Positions 15,783 through 24,024 of a DNA stretch of 64,000 nt are shown one piece after another (position 1 is the first letter of the stretch; every line of letters starts with the position of its first letter). Origin of the DNA: Amycolatopsis lexingtonensis (GTDB lineage: Bacteria > Actinomycetota > Actinomycetes > Mycobacteriales > Pseudonocardiaceae). The notes beneath the pieces were generated by a model, which had not been told where the DNA came from, made no database searches, and saw only the letters and a program-made list of their open reading frames with translations. The stretch covers positions 1,242,501 to 1,306,500 of the forward strand of contig NZ_JADBEG010000001.1 of NCBI RefSeq assembly GCF_014873755.1. The letters are read 5' to 3'. Both the position numbers and the translations under genes were made by a program.

Positions 15783-16343
15783 TCAGCCGAGCAGCACGCG
15801 GAAGAGCTTCTCGAGGGTGTCCCGCAGCGTCGCGTCATCGGCTTCGTTGAGCGCGGTGCTGCCGATCACCTTGCGCATCAACCAGAACCCGTTGATCAGC
15901 GCCAGGGCCATCGCCGCCCGCTCGGTGCCGCGGGTGCCGGGGACGACGTCGACCACGTGCTGCTCGACGTGCTTCTCGATGCCGGCCCGCAGGATCTCCG
16001 CGGCCCGGGGGTTGGGGGCCGACCGCAGGACGAGCAGGAACGGGTCGAGGTCGCCGGCGTCGGGCGCGGTGCGGCGCACGAGCGTCGCCGCCGCGTCGCG
16101 GGCCAGCGTCGCCGGGTCGGCGCCCAGGACGGTCCGCTCGGTCAGCGACACCTCGACCACCTCCGTGAACAGTCCTTCTTTGGAGCCGAAGTAGCGGTTC
16201 ACGAGCATCGCGGTGACGCCGGCCGCCTGGGCGATCTCGCGGACGCCGACGCCGTCGTACCCCGCGCGGGTGAAGGCTTCGATGCCCGCGCGCAGGATGG
16301 CTTCTCGCGTGGCAGCGGCGTCGCGCCGGCGTGGCTCAGTCAT
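15783..16343 (-). CDS. TetR family transcriptional regulator
   Basis: A 186-residue repressor. The N-terminal HTH spans about residues 12-58, with the typical EAFTRAGYDGVGVREIAQAAGVT...NRYFGSKEGLF pattern. A ligand-binding domain follows. It is divergent from the SDR gene at 16402 and its start codon lies inside a long, almost perfect palindrome (16342-16386), so autoregulation and control of the SDR are likely. That palindrome does not resemble the five cluster motifs, so this protein is probably not their regulator. Confidence 0.9.
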   Translation of the reverse strand: MTEPRRRDAAATREAILRAGIEAFTRAGYDGVGVREIAQAAGVTAMLVNRYFGSKEGLFTEVVEVSLTERTVLGADPATLARDAAATLVRRTAPDAGDLDPFLLVLRSAPNPRAAEILRAGIEKHVEQHVVDVVPGTRGTERAAMALALINGFWLMRKVIGSTALNEADDATLRDTLEKLFRVLLG

Positions 16344-16386
16344 GTATACGAGTGTAGACTGGAGTTAAGTCTACAGTCGTATACAT
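16342..16386. promoter_or_regulatory. operator palindrome between TetR and SDR genes
   Basis: Two 19-base arms (16342-16360 and 16368-16386) match with one mismatch around a 7-base spacer; the outer part is ATGTATACGA and the inner part TGTAGACT. The left arm covers the TetR start codon and the right arm ends 15 bases before the SDR start. This is the expected place and symmetry for a TetR-dimer operator. Confidence 0.75.
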
Positions 16387-16401
16387 CGGGAGAACGAAAT
16401 C

Positions 16402-17181
16402 ATGGATCTGCAACTGACCGGCCGGCGCGCGCTCGTCACGGGCTCGAGCTCGGGGCTGGGTGAAGCGATCGCGCTCCTGCTCGCGCAGGAAGGCGCGGAC
16501 GTCGTGGTGCACGGGCGCGACGAGGTCCGCACCCGGGCGGTCGCGGAGAAGATCGGCGCCAAGGAGGTCGCGATCGGCGACCTCGTCACCGAGGAAGGTG
16601 CCGACGCGGTGGCGGCCGCGGCCGGCGAGGTCGACGTGCTGGTCAACAATGCCGGGGCGTACGACCACCTCGGCTGGGAGGACTCGACGCCCGAGGTCTG
16701 GCTGCGCACCTACGACGTCAACGTGGTGTCCGGCGTGCGCATGATCCGCCGGTTCGTGCCGGGCATGCGCGCCCGCGGCTGGGGCCGGGTCATCCAGATC
16801 GGCGGCGGCCTGGGCGGTCAGCCGATGGCGATGCAGCCCCACTACAACGCGACGCTGGCCGCGCGCCACAACCTCGCGGTGTCGCTGGCCCGCGAACTGA
16901 AGGGCACCGGCGTGACGTCGAACGTCGTCTCGCCGGGGGCGATCCTCGTCGACTCGGTCCAGCGCCTGCTGACGGAGATGGCGCCCGAGCGGGGCTGGGG
17001 CGCGGAGTGGGCCGAGATCGAGCGCAACGCGGCCGAGGACTTCGTGCCCAACGACGTCGGCCGATTCGGTCGCCCCGAAGAGATCGCGGGTGCGGTCGCC
17101 TACCTGGCCAGCCCGTACGCCGACTACATCAGCGGGGCGACGCTGCGCGTGGACGGCGGGACGATCCGTTCGGTGCAGTGA
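16402..17181 (+). CDS. SDR-fold protein lacking catalytic Ser and Lys
   Basis: A 259-residue short-chain-dehydrogenase-fold protein. The cofactor motif TGSSSGLG (residues 13-20) and NNAG are intact, as is a C-terminal SGATLRVDGG. However, the YxxxK motif reads Y148-N-A-T-L152, so Lys is replaced by Leu, and the catalytic Ser position falls in IGGGLGG (Gly). It may bind NAD(P) without normal SDR catalysis, or use a different mechanism. It is controlled from the divergent TetR operator. GGGAG lies 10-14 bases before the ATG. Confidence 0.85.
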   Translation: MDLQLTGRRALVTGSSSGLGEAIALLLAQEGADVVVHGRDEVRTRAVAEKIGAKEVAIGDLVTEEGADAVAAAAGEVDVLVNNAGAYDHLGWEDSTPEVWLRTYDVNVVSGVRMIRRFVPGMRARGWGRVIQIGGGLGGQPMAMQPHYNATLAARHNLAVSLARELKGTGVTSNVVSPGAILVDSVQRLLTEMAPERGWGAEWAEIERNAAEDFVPNDVGRFGRPEEIAGAVAYLASPYADYISGATLRVDGGTIRSVQ

Positions 17182-17206
17182 CGTCTGGACATCGTGCCTA
17201 TCAAGG

Positions 17207-17222
17207 ATAATGATAGGAGCAT
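17207..17222 (+). promoter_or_regulatory. cluster-specific regulatory motif, copy E
   Basis: ATAATGATAGGAGCAT lies directly upstream of, and touching, the SDR start codons at 17221/17224. Here the AGGAG could also serve as the ribosome-binding site for the ATG at 17224 (spacing 4), so this copy is the least certain of the five. Confidence 0.45.
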
Positions 17223-17223
17223 G

Positions 17224-17967
17224 ATGGACGAACTGTTCTCCGTCCGAGACAAGGTCGTGGTGGTCACCGGCGGCGGCCGTGGTCTGGGCGAGATGATCGC
17301 CCGCGGATTCGCCGAGCGGCAGGCGAAGGTCTACATCGTCGGCCGCTCGGCGGAAACCCTGACGGCCACCGCGGAACGGCTGGGCGGAACCTGTGTCCCG
17401 GTGCCCGCCGACTTGTCGACGCCGGGCGGCCGGGACGCGGTGGCCGAAGCCCTGTCCGCCGAACCGGCGCTGCACGTCCTGGTGAACAACGCGGGCGCGA
17501 ACGTCCGCGGCAAAGTGGACACCTACCCGGAGTCCGCGTTCGACGAGCTGTTCGCGATCAACGTCAAACCGGTGTTCGGCTTGGTGCAACGACTTCTCCC
17601 CAAGCTGAGGCAGGCGGCATCCCCGGCGGACCCGGCGCGGATCGTCAACATCGGCTCGGTGGTGGGGTTGAAGCCCTCGGGCCGCGGGTTCGCGTACTCG
17701 ACGACAAAGGCGGCGGTGCACACGCTCACGCGGCACCTCGCGCTGGCGCTCGGGCCCGAATCGATCACCGTCAACGCGATCGCGCCGGGGCCGTTCGAGA
17801 CGGACCTGACGGCGGGGCGGATGGCCGAGATGGTCGGCAGGCTGTCGCTCAAGCGTCCCGGCGTCGACCTCGATCTCATCGGCGCCGCGGTCTTCCTCGC
17901 TTCCCGCGCCGGGGCCTATGTGCACGGCAGCGTGCTGCCGGTGGACGGGGGACTCGCGATCACGTGA
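17224..17967 (+). CDS. SDR family oxidoreductase
   Basis: A 247-residue classical short-chain dehydrogenase with TGGGRGLG, NNAGAN, catalytic Ser in NIGSVVG, Tyr and Lys in YSTTK, and a terminal GSVLPVDGG. It resembles the gluconate-5-dehydrogenase/3-oxoacyl-reductase-like branch. The second of two tandem ATGs (17224) is better spaced from AGGAG at 17215-17219. It is the last gene of the catabolic cluster; GC content falls soon after its stop, where the island begins. Confidence 0.87.
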   Translation: MDELFSVRDKVVVVTGGGRGLGEMIARGFAERQAKVYIVGRSAETLTATAERLGGTCVPVPADLSTPGGRDAVAEALSAEPALHVLVNNAGANVRGKVDTYPESAFDELFAINVKPVFGLVQRLLPKLRQAASPADPARIVNIGSVVGLKPSGRGFAYSTTKAAVHTLTRHLALALGPESITVNAIAPGPFETDLTAGRMAEMVGRLSLKRPGVDLDLIGAAVFLASRAGAYVHGSVLPVDGGLAIT

Positions 17968-18647
17968 GACCACGCTCCCGGTGCGGATCCGCCGCTCTCG
18001 CGCCTACTGAAGCACTAGATTGCCGATCTCGTCCGGTTTGACGATGTTCGGAGAGTCGGTCGCTGGCAGAACGCTGTTAGAGGTGTTACAAGCGGCCAAC
18101 AAGAGTACGGCCGCGGAGACGGGAACGGCCAAGACGGACGGACGAATGATCACGAATTCTTCCGGCTCTGTTCAACTGGAGTGCTGGTCGTGCTCGGCGA
18201 GCGATTCCTTCGCGGGCGGCGCGGAGCCGGTGTAGCAGTGGGACAGGTCCTCCGCCGCGAACATGGCGATCAGTTTGTGCGCGGGAGACGTGATGCTGTC
18301 TTCGACGGGGGCGTGGTGTTCGTCCGTGGATGTCATGGGCAGCTTTGGCCATGCACACCAGGGTGCAGTTTTCGCTGTACCGGTTCGCCTGCCGCCAAAG
18401 CGCTCGGTATGCAGCGGTCTTCGCGTCGAGGGGCGGTGCCTGCAGAGCCACGGCTTCCGGGGCGACGAACCACCTGGCGCGCCACGGGGAGAGCCAGCTG
18501 GACTGGGTCCGGACACTCGTGCGACCTCGGTCGCCACCTTGGGCTACCTGGTACGGGCATGCGCCCCGGTGCGGAAGCCGCCGGGCTGCCACCGCTCGGC
18601 CGTCGTGCCGCGGGCCGGAAGTTCGCCGGCCTGCTCAACGGTTCCGG
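17968..18647. other. non-coding or decayed sequence at the left end of the island
   Basis: There is no intact gene here. GC content is lower than in the catabolic cluster. The only coding-like signal is the frameshifted minus-strand stretch described at 18172-18592. I searched for a second copy of the tRNA-Val 3' end that could mark the left attachment site and did not see one. Confidence 0.5.
18172..18592 (-). pseudogene. frameshifted remnant of an unknown small gene
   Basis: The minus strand shows high third-position GC in one frame from about 18560 to 18335 (it includes AAYRALWRQANRYSENC). It then continues in another frame from the ATG at 18336 to the TGA at 18172 (54 codons, MTSTDEHH...). 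The change of frame near 18335 suggests one gene broken by a frameshift, or two overlapping small genes. No family is recognised and no good ribosome-binding site precedes the 54-codon part. Confidence 0.3.
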
Positions 18648-19127
18648 TCGGAAGAACCACCACTGCACGCGTGGCTGACCGACCTGATCCGGGAACTCGA
18701 GCTGCAAGCTATCGCCGCAGGCAGCTCCGCCGTCCGAGACCGGCAAGCTCTGGGAAAGTTCAGAGAGGCGGCCAGCGCGTATGGCCTTGAAGTGCGGGAC
18801 ATCGCCGCCGGCGCGTTGCGGGCCGGCAAGGTTACGTTGACCACCTATCACTCCGCGACGGGCAGGGAGTGGGATGCCGTGATCCTGCCGGGTCTGGTCG
18901 AAGGCATCATGCCCGGTCGTCGGTGGTCAGGGCGGTTGCGCGTGCACCCCGAGCCGAACCCGGACCGACTGGCGCAGGACCGGCGTTCGTTCTACGTCGG
19001 GCTCACCCGGGCCAAGCGGGCGCTTGTGCTGGTCTACGGTTCGTTCTGGGAGACGGATTGGGGTTCGAAGAACGAGTACGGGGTTTCCCGGTTCGCTCGA
19101 GACGTTCTTCGGCACCTGGGTGTGTAA
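18648..19127 (+). pseudogene. UvrD/Rep-type DNA helicase, C-terminal fragment
   Basis: About 155 codons encode the last part of a superfamily 1 helicase. TTYHSATGREWDAVILPGL matches motif V and FYVGLTRAKRALVLVYG matches motif VI. The ATPase domains (Walker A and B) are missing and no start codon with a ribosome-binding site precedes the homologous part. It ends normally at a TAA. This is a decayed remnant, probably left by deletion in or at the edge of the integrative element. Confidence 0.75.
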
Positions 19128-19421
19128 TGAGGACGAATCCGCGGCGATCGGCGATGATCCGGCCGTCCACGCCGACAAAGTTGCGCCAGCTGGTGTGGGC
19201 TAAAGCTGCAGGTCGGTGGTGAACTTCAATGTGGGGTTATAGATCAACTCGGTCCTCCCAGTGTGACCAAGGGCCCACCGGCCCGTAGGGGACCAAGCGC
19301 CCGCTGGAGATTATGGGCTCCTCAAGCCATCCTGCCGTGTGCTGGCTCGGGGCGGGCCACCATCACCTACGTCGATGGATCGGCGTTCCCGGCCAACTTT
19401 GGCGCCGTGGAGATCGCCGTT
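19128..19421. other. intergenic region, no feature recognised
   Basis: These 294 bases lie between the helicase fragment (plus) and the 3' end of the WD40-KAP gene (minus). No ORF with coding-like codon use was seen. No strong hairpin was identified. Confidence 0.5.
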
Positions 19422-22400
19422 TCAAAAGGTCATGACGAAAAGGTCGTAGGTCTCGAACCCGTACCGGGCTACCGCGGTCGCCCACCTCCGGTACGTGCCG
19501 ATCTCGCCGTGAACCGTTCTCCCTTGGACGCGTTCTGCTTTGATCAGCTTGGACAGACGGCGTGGAAGTCCGTCGTCGGTCAGCGCGTCGGTGATGTCTT
19601 GGCCGCTCGCATCGGCGAGCTTGACCAGCAGTTCGCGGGCGCCTTGCGGATCGCTGACGAGGGCCGCCAGCAGCAATGCGGCGGCCTGGTATTCCTCTCT
19701 GACCAGGAAGTACTCCAAGTGCTCGGGCGGGACGGACAGCCTTACCAGGCGGTAGAGGTTGGCGAGCTTCTTCGTTGCGCGCGGGGTCGGGAGCAGCCAG
19801 ACAAGGTTGGCGAGGAAGTCCTGCTCGAACTGTTGGATCCGCATGCCTTCCGGTGCGAGGTCGACCTCATCAGGTGAGCGGCTCGTTATGAGGCGCTCGG
19901 CCGCCATCGGGGTCGGGACGGCGTGCTCGACTTCCGCTCGACTCGGTGCCGCGGTGACGGTGTTCGCTCGCGTGGGGGCGACCTCATTGGTGAGTTCGTC
20001 AGGCGACGCGATCTGATCGGGCTCGTGGGCAACGGGCAGCATCGATCTCAGGAAGTCGGCGGCCTTGGTACCCATCGGGCGGAGGGCGAACGGAATGTGG
20101 AAGATCTTGTCCAGGTAGTCCAGTGGTGTGACCGCATCGCGCAGCAGGCCGCGGTGGTGCCGACCCAGTGCCTTCAAAAGCCATCGTGGGTCGACTGCCA
20201 CGACGACCATGAACAGGTCCATGGTGAGGAGGAGATTCACGGCCTGGAGAACGTCGGCGACGCGTTGAGGTGTGCAGCGGTCGAGGTCGTCGACGTAGAG
20301 GACGATGCGCTGAAGCGGTGGTTTCCCTTGTCCACCGTCGTCGGACCAGGCGGTGCGCGCGGTCGCGAGGTCCTCGCTCAGCCGTCGTAGGTCGTGGTGG
20401 ATGCGTCCGGTGAGACCGCGGAAGCTTTCGTATCGCTCGGCGGTGCTGATCTCGGCGAGCAGGCGGTGGAGCCGATGCGCCGGCTCGACGCGGGCGAGTT
20501 CATCGTCGGCCTTCCTGATGTCGGCGTCCAGCTCGTCCTTGCGTCGCAGCAGTTGTTTGCGAAGATTCTCGGTGGATTCGCGCAGGGTGCGCCACGCGGC
20601 GGCTACAGGTGCGAGCGCGCCGACCGTGATGCCGATCCACGTCAGCTGAGCTTGCCCGAACGAAGTGGCCACCACGATGCCGGCGATTCCGGCCAGCGTG
20701 AGGAGAAGGTAGGGCCAGCCTCGGCGGCTGAACAGCTCTCGTCCTCCGCTGATCACTGCGGCTTTCGCCACCTTGACGCTGCGCAGGGGTGCCCGAGCGG
20801 CGGCGAACCAGCCGCGGTCGGTCTCGATGCGATCGATCGCTTCGAGGTCGGCGGTTAGCCGGTCTCGATCCGTTTTCCGCGTGGATAGTGTCGTCTTCAA
20901 CTGCGCGACCTGCTCGGCGGTAGCGTCGTCAGTGGTGATCTTGCTCGCGGCGAGCTCGCGGAACATGTGCTCGACGAGTCCGACCCACAGGTGATCGTCG
21001 CTGTAGTGCCACGCGTTGAACGTCACCTGCTTGATGTTCGATACGAACGTGCTGTCCGGCGACTCGCTGGAGCGCCGTGCTGCTTCCGCGAGCCATTCCC
21101 GTAGCTGCAACATGAAGGTCGACTTCCCGGAGCCCCAGTCGCCGAGTACCGCGATCGACAACGGCGGACGTACCGTCGTCGCCGCCAGCATCGCGCCGAT
21201 CAGCCTGACGTCGCCTCCGATGTCGAGTCGGTCTTCGCTGCTTTCGAGATCGCTCTGAACGTCGGCGAGCACCTCCCTGCCCATTGGCGGGCTCGCCGCA
21301 TCAGCGGACAGCTGCGTGCGGGACCCGAGGGCCCATCTGCGCACTGTCCCGTCCGCGGATCCGGAGAACAGTACGGTGCCGTCGTCGTCCAGGAACGCCA
21401 GCGAAGTAATCGTGCCTTCGTGGCTGCCGAAGGGCTCGCCGACCGGGTCGCCGGTTTCGCTGTCCCATTCGCGGATGAGCTGATCGGTCGCGCCGCTGAT
21501 GATGCTGCGCCCGTCCGGTGTGAACCGCACAACGGTCACCGACCCGTCGTGGCGTTGGTTCGGCGATGTCGTCGGTTGTCCGGTGCCAGCATCCCAGACC
21601 CGGATACGGCCGTCGCTTCCTCCGCTGACGATGCGATTACCGGCTCGATCGACCGACACCGTCAACGCGGCGTGCTGGTGCGCGCTGATCGCTTCGCCGA
21701 TGCGCTCACCGGTCTTGGTGTCCCATCGAAGCAGACGGCCGTCTTTGCTGCCCGCCGCGATGATCTGGGCTCCGTCCGGGGTGACGCAGACGGCGTTCAC
21801 CTCGCCGCGGTGCCCGGTGAGCGGCTCGCCGACCGGTTGCCCGGTATCTCGGTTCCAGCGGCGTACAGTGCCGTCCGCTCCAGCGGTGATGATCCACTGG
21901 CTGTCCGGTGTGAACGTCACCGCGCGCACTCCGCCGGCGTGTCCGGTCAGCGGTTCGCCGGAGTACTGGCCGGTCTTCGGGTCCCATCGGACGATCGGGC
22001 CGTCTTCGCCGACGCGGACGAGCTGGTTACCGTCGGGAGACAGCGCGATGGCGTTCACCCAGCCGTCCGGTGCTCGAAAACGCCCAAGCGATTTCCCCGT
22101 CCTGCTGTGCCAGCGGCGGATGGATCCGTCGATACTCGCGCTGATCAGCTCGTTCCGCACGGAGTCGACAGCGAGCGCGTTGACTGCAACGGCAGGCCCG
22201 CGGAACGCTTCGGTGTGCACCGCCGTGCGACTGAACGTCCATCGGGCGATAGTGCCGTCGTTGCTGCAGCTGAACACGCGGGTGCCATCCGAGCTGGACT
22301 GGATGGCGCGAACCCAGTCCGTATGGCCGCGGTGTGGACTGCCCACAGCGGTACCGCTGGTCAGGTCCCAGCGTCGCACGGTCCCGTCATCGCCACCGCT

Positions 22401-23111
22401 GACGACGTAGTTCCCGTCCGATGTGACGACGACCGTGAACACGGCGCCTTCGTGGGCGCGAATGGGTTCGCCGACAGCGAGCCCGCTTCGCAGATCCCAC
22501 TGCCGGATCGTGCCGTCACCACCTCCGCTGACGAGTTGGGTGCCGTCCGGCGTCAAGGCCAAGGAATGTACCCAGCCGGTGTGGCCGATGAGCGGATCTT
22601 TGAAGGTTCCCTCCGGGGAAGCCCGCTGAATGGAGCTGTCCGTGCCCGCCCAGACGACTTGATCGGTCGCCAGCGAGACGCACATGGCCCGCACCGAGCC
22701 TGGATACGGGAACGTGTTGAGCAATCGGCCATCGGTCAAGTCCCACTGCCTCAGCTTGCCGTCATCTCCACCTGCGAAGACCTGGGTGCCGTCAGCGCTG
22801 ATTGAGATCGTCCAGATCATTCTGGTGCTCGTGCTGAACGATCGGATGAGCCGGCGGGTCGCGACATCCCAGATGCGAACGACGCCGTCGCCGCCACCGG
22901 TGACGATCTGCTGGCCGTCGGGCGTGACAGCCACGGCGAGCACCCAGCGCGTGTCGGCATTGATCGGACCGCCGATGGCACGGTGCTTGATGGGATCCCA
23001 ACGCCGGAGAGTGCGGTCGCCGCCCCCGGTCGCGAGCCAGCTGCCGTTCGGAGCCGCTGCCATCGCGAACAAGGGCCACAAGTGCCGAGCGAAGGGTTCG
23101 TTGTCCGCCAT
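19422..23111 (-). CDS. WD40 repeat - KAP-type P-loop NTPase membrane protein
   Basis: About 1229 residues from the ATG at 23111 (a TTG at 23234 would add 41). The first 600 residues contain 14 WD40-type repeats of about 43 residues, for example VSGGDDGTVRRWD, enough for two seven-bladed propellers. A KAP-family NTPase follows: Walker A GDWGSGKST around residue 660, two hydrophobic segments near WPYLLLTLAGIAGIVV and WIGITVGALAP set in the middle, and Walker B VLYVDDLDRC around 950. KAP NTPases are membrane-associated and several act in phage exclusion; WD40 domains bind partners. It is alone on the island's minus strand. A sensing or defence role is plausible (inference), though the biochemical activity is unknown. 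Confidence 0.85.
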   Translation of the reverse strand: MADNEPFARHLWPLFAMAAAPNGSWLATGGGDRTLRRWDPIKHRAIGGPINADTRWVLAVAVTPDGQQIVTGGGDGVVRIWDVATRRLIRSFSTSTRMIWTISISADGTQVFAGGDDGKLRQWDLTDGRLLNTFPYPGSVRAMCVSLATDQVVWAGTDSSIQRASPEGTFKDPLIGHTGWVHSLALTPDGTQLVSGGGDGTIRQWDLRSGLAVGEPIRAHEGAVFTVVVTSDGNYVVSGGDDGTVRRWDLTSGTAVGSPHRGHTDWVRAIQSSSDGTRVFSCSNDGTIARWTFSRTAVHTEAFRGPAVAVNALAVDSVRNELISASIDGSIRRWHSRTGKSLGRFRAPDGWVNAIALSPDGNQLVRVGEDGPIVRWDPKTGQYSGEPLTGHAGGVRAVTFTPDSQWIITAGADGTVRRWNRDTGQPVGEPLTGHRGEVNAVCVTPDGAQIIAAGSKDGRLLRWDTKTGERIGEAISAHQHAALTVSVDRAGNRIVSGGSDGRIRVWDAGTGQPTTSPNQRHDGSVTVVRFTPDGRSIISGATDQLIREWDSETGDPVGEPFGSHEGTITSLAFLDDDGTVLFSGSADGTVRRWALGSRTQLSADAASPPMGREVLADVQSDLESSEDRLDIGGDVRLIGAMLAATTVRPPLSIAVLGDWGSGKSTFMLQLREWLAEAARRSSESPDSTFVSNIKQVTFNAWHYSDDHLWVGLVEHMFRELAASKITTDDATAEQVAQLKTTLSTRKTDRDRLTADLEAIDRIETDRGWFAAARAPLRSVKVAKAAVISGGRELFSRRGWPYLLLTLAGIAGIVVATSFGQAQLTWIGITVGALAPVAAAWRTLRESTENLRKQLLRRKDELDADIRKADDELARVEPAHRLHRLLAEISTAERYESFRGLTGRIHHDLRRLSEDLATARTAWSDDGGQGKPPLQRIVLYVDDLDRCTPQRVADVLQAVNLLLTMDLFMVVVAVDPRWLLKALGRHHRGLLRDAVTPLDYLDKIFHIPFALRPMGTKAADFLRSMLPVAHEPDQIASPDELTNEVAPTRANTVTAAPSRAEVEHAVPTPMAAERLITSRSPDEVDLAPEGMRIQQFEQDFLANLVWLLPTPRATKKLANLYRLVRLSVPPEHLEYFLVREEYQAAALLLAALVSDPQGARELLVKLADASGQDITDALTDDGLPRRLSKLIKAERVQGRTVHGEIGTYRRWATAVARYGFETYDLFVMTF

Positions 23112-23368
23112 GTGGAGGAAGTCGCAATCTTTGGGCAGAACGTAACGGCTGCATGCGCCCGATGAACGCGATTCAGCGGCGACGCGACTCTGCACCAGTG
23201 TTCGGCGCGGCGCGCGGTCACAGCTTGTCTCCAAGCTGGCGAACAGCCGGAGTTAGGGGCATGTCTCATCGAGTACGAGCTAGCTTTTGGAGGTTCCGCT
23301 GATGACTTGTCGTCTGATAGCAAAGTCGAGATCAGGTCTTCTTGAGCGCCTCCTAGGCCAAGCGTGTG

Positions 23369-23800
23369 CTATTTGCGTCGCTTGGATGTTGGCCTTGACT
23401 TCGAAGCCGGGCGAACTTTTCCATCGATGCCCAATTTGCTTGCCTTGTGCGAGGCTTTGTACGCCTCGACGATCGAGGTTGGAATCCGTCCTCGGTCGGC
23501 TACTTCGTGCCCGTTGTCCCGAGCCCAAGCGCGCATCTCGTGGGTGGCGGTGTACTCGCCGGATACCTCCGTATCGGTCTTGTCGCTGTCGGTCGACTGG
23601 CCAACGGCAAGCTTGACGCGGCGACCGCCGGTGCGGCGAGCGGTTGTCAATTATGGCTCCATTGCCGTGCGCAGCGCGCTGACGTTTGCGTTGGAGAGGT
23701 CGATCTCGTAGGTCACACCGTCGAGTCCGAACGGGACGGTCTGGTCGGCGCGGCTGCCGTCCGTGTCGTCGGATATCTCGATAGAGATTCGTTTGGCCAT
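23369..23800 (-). pseudogene. lsr2: lsr2-type nucleoid protein split by an in-frame stop
   Basis: The ATG at 23800 (AAGG 9 bases upstream) opens an Lsr2 N-terminal dimerisation domain (DQTVPFGLDGVTYEIDLS). It stops at a TAA (23651-23653) after 49 residues. The same frame then continues for 93 codons with an Lsr2 C-terminal DNA-binding domain (MRAWARDNGHEVADRGRIP) and a basic tail. Only the TAA interrupts the reading frame; a tyrosine codon there would restore the usual protein. A TTG next to the stop might allow reinitiation. Lsr2 silences AT-rich foreign DNA in actinobacteria. Here it is either inactivated or made as two pieces. Confidence 0.8.
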
Positions 23801-24024
23801 TGCGGTCATCCTTTCTGGAGTCGTTGGTCGACCTGCTGGATCTGTCGAATAGTAGCGTCGTGCGATCGTGCGCGATCGGCGGGCATGGCTGTTGACGAGG
23901 TTCTTTGTGTTTCTTTCGAGGAGCCGTTGACTGCTCGTGTCCGTGTCGGCATGGATGGTTGTGTGCGGCGACGAACACTTCCCTCGAATTCGAATCGTAT
24001 GAGTGTTGAAAGAGGAGAAACGTG

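Noticed and set aside
19263..19877. 204-codon plus-strand frame antisense to the WD40-KAP gene
   Set aside because: It overlaps the KAP C-terminus on the opposite strand and has no domain or ribosome-binding site.
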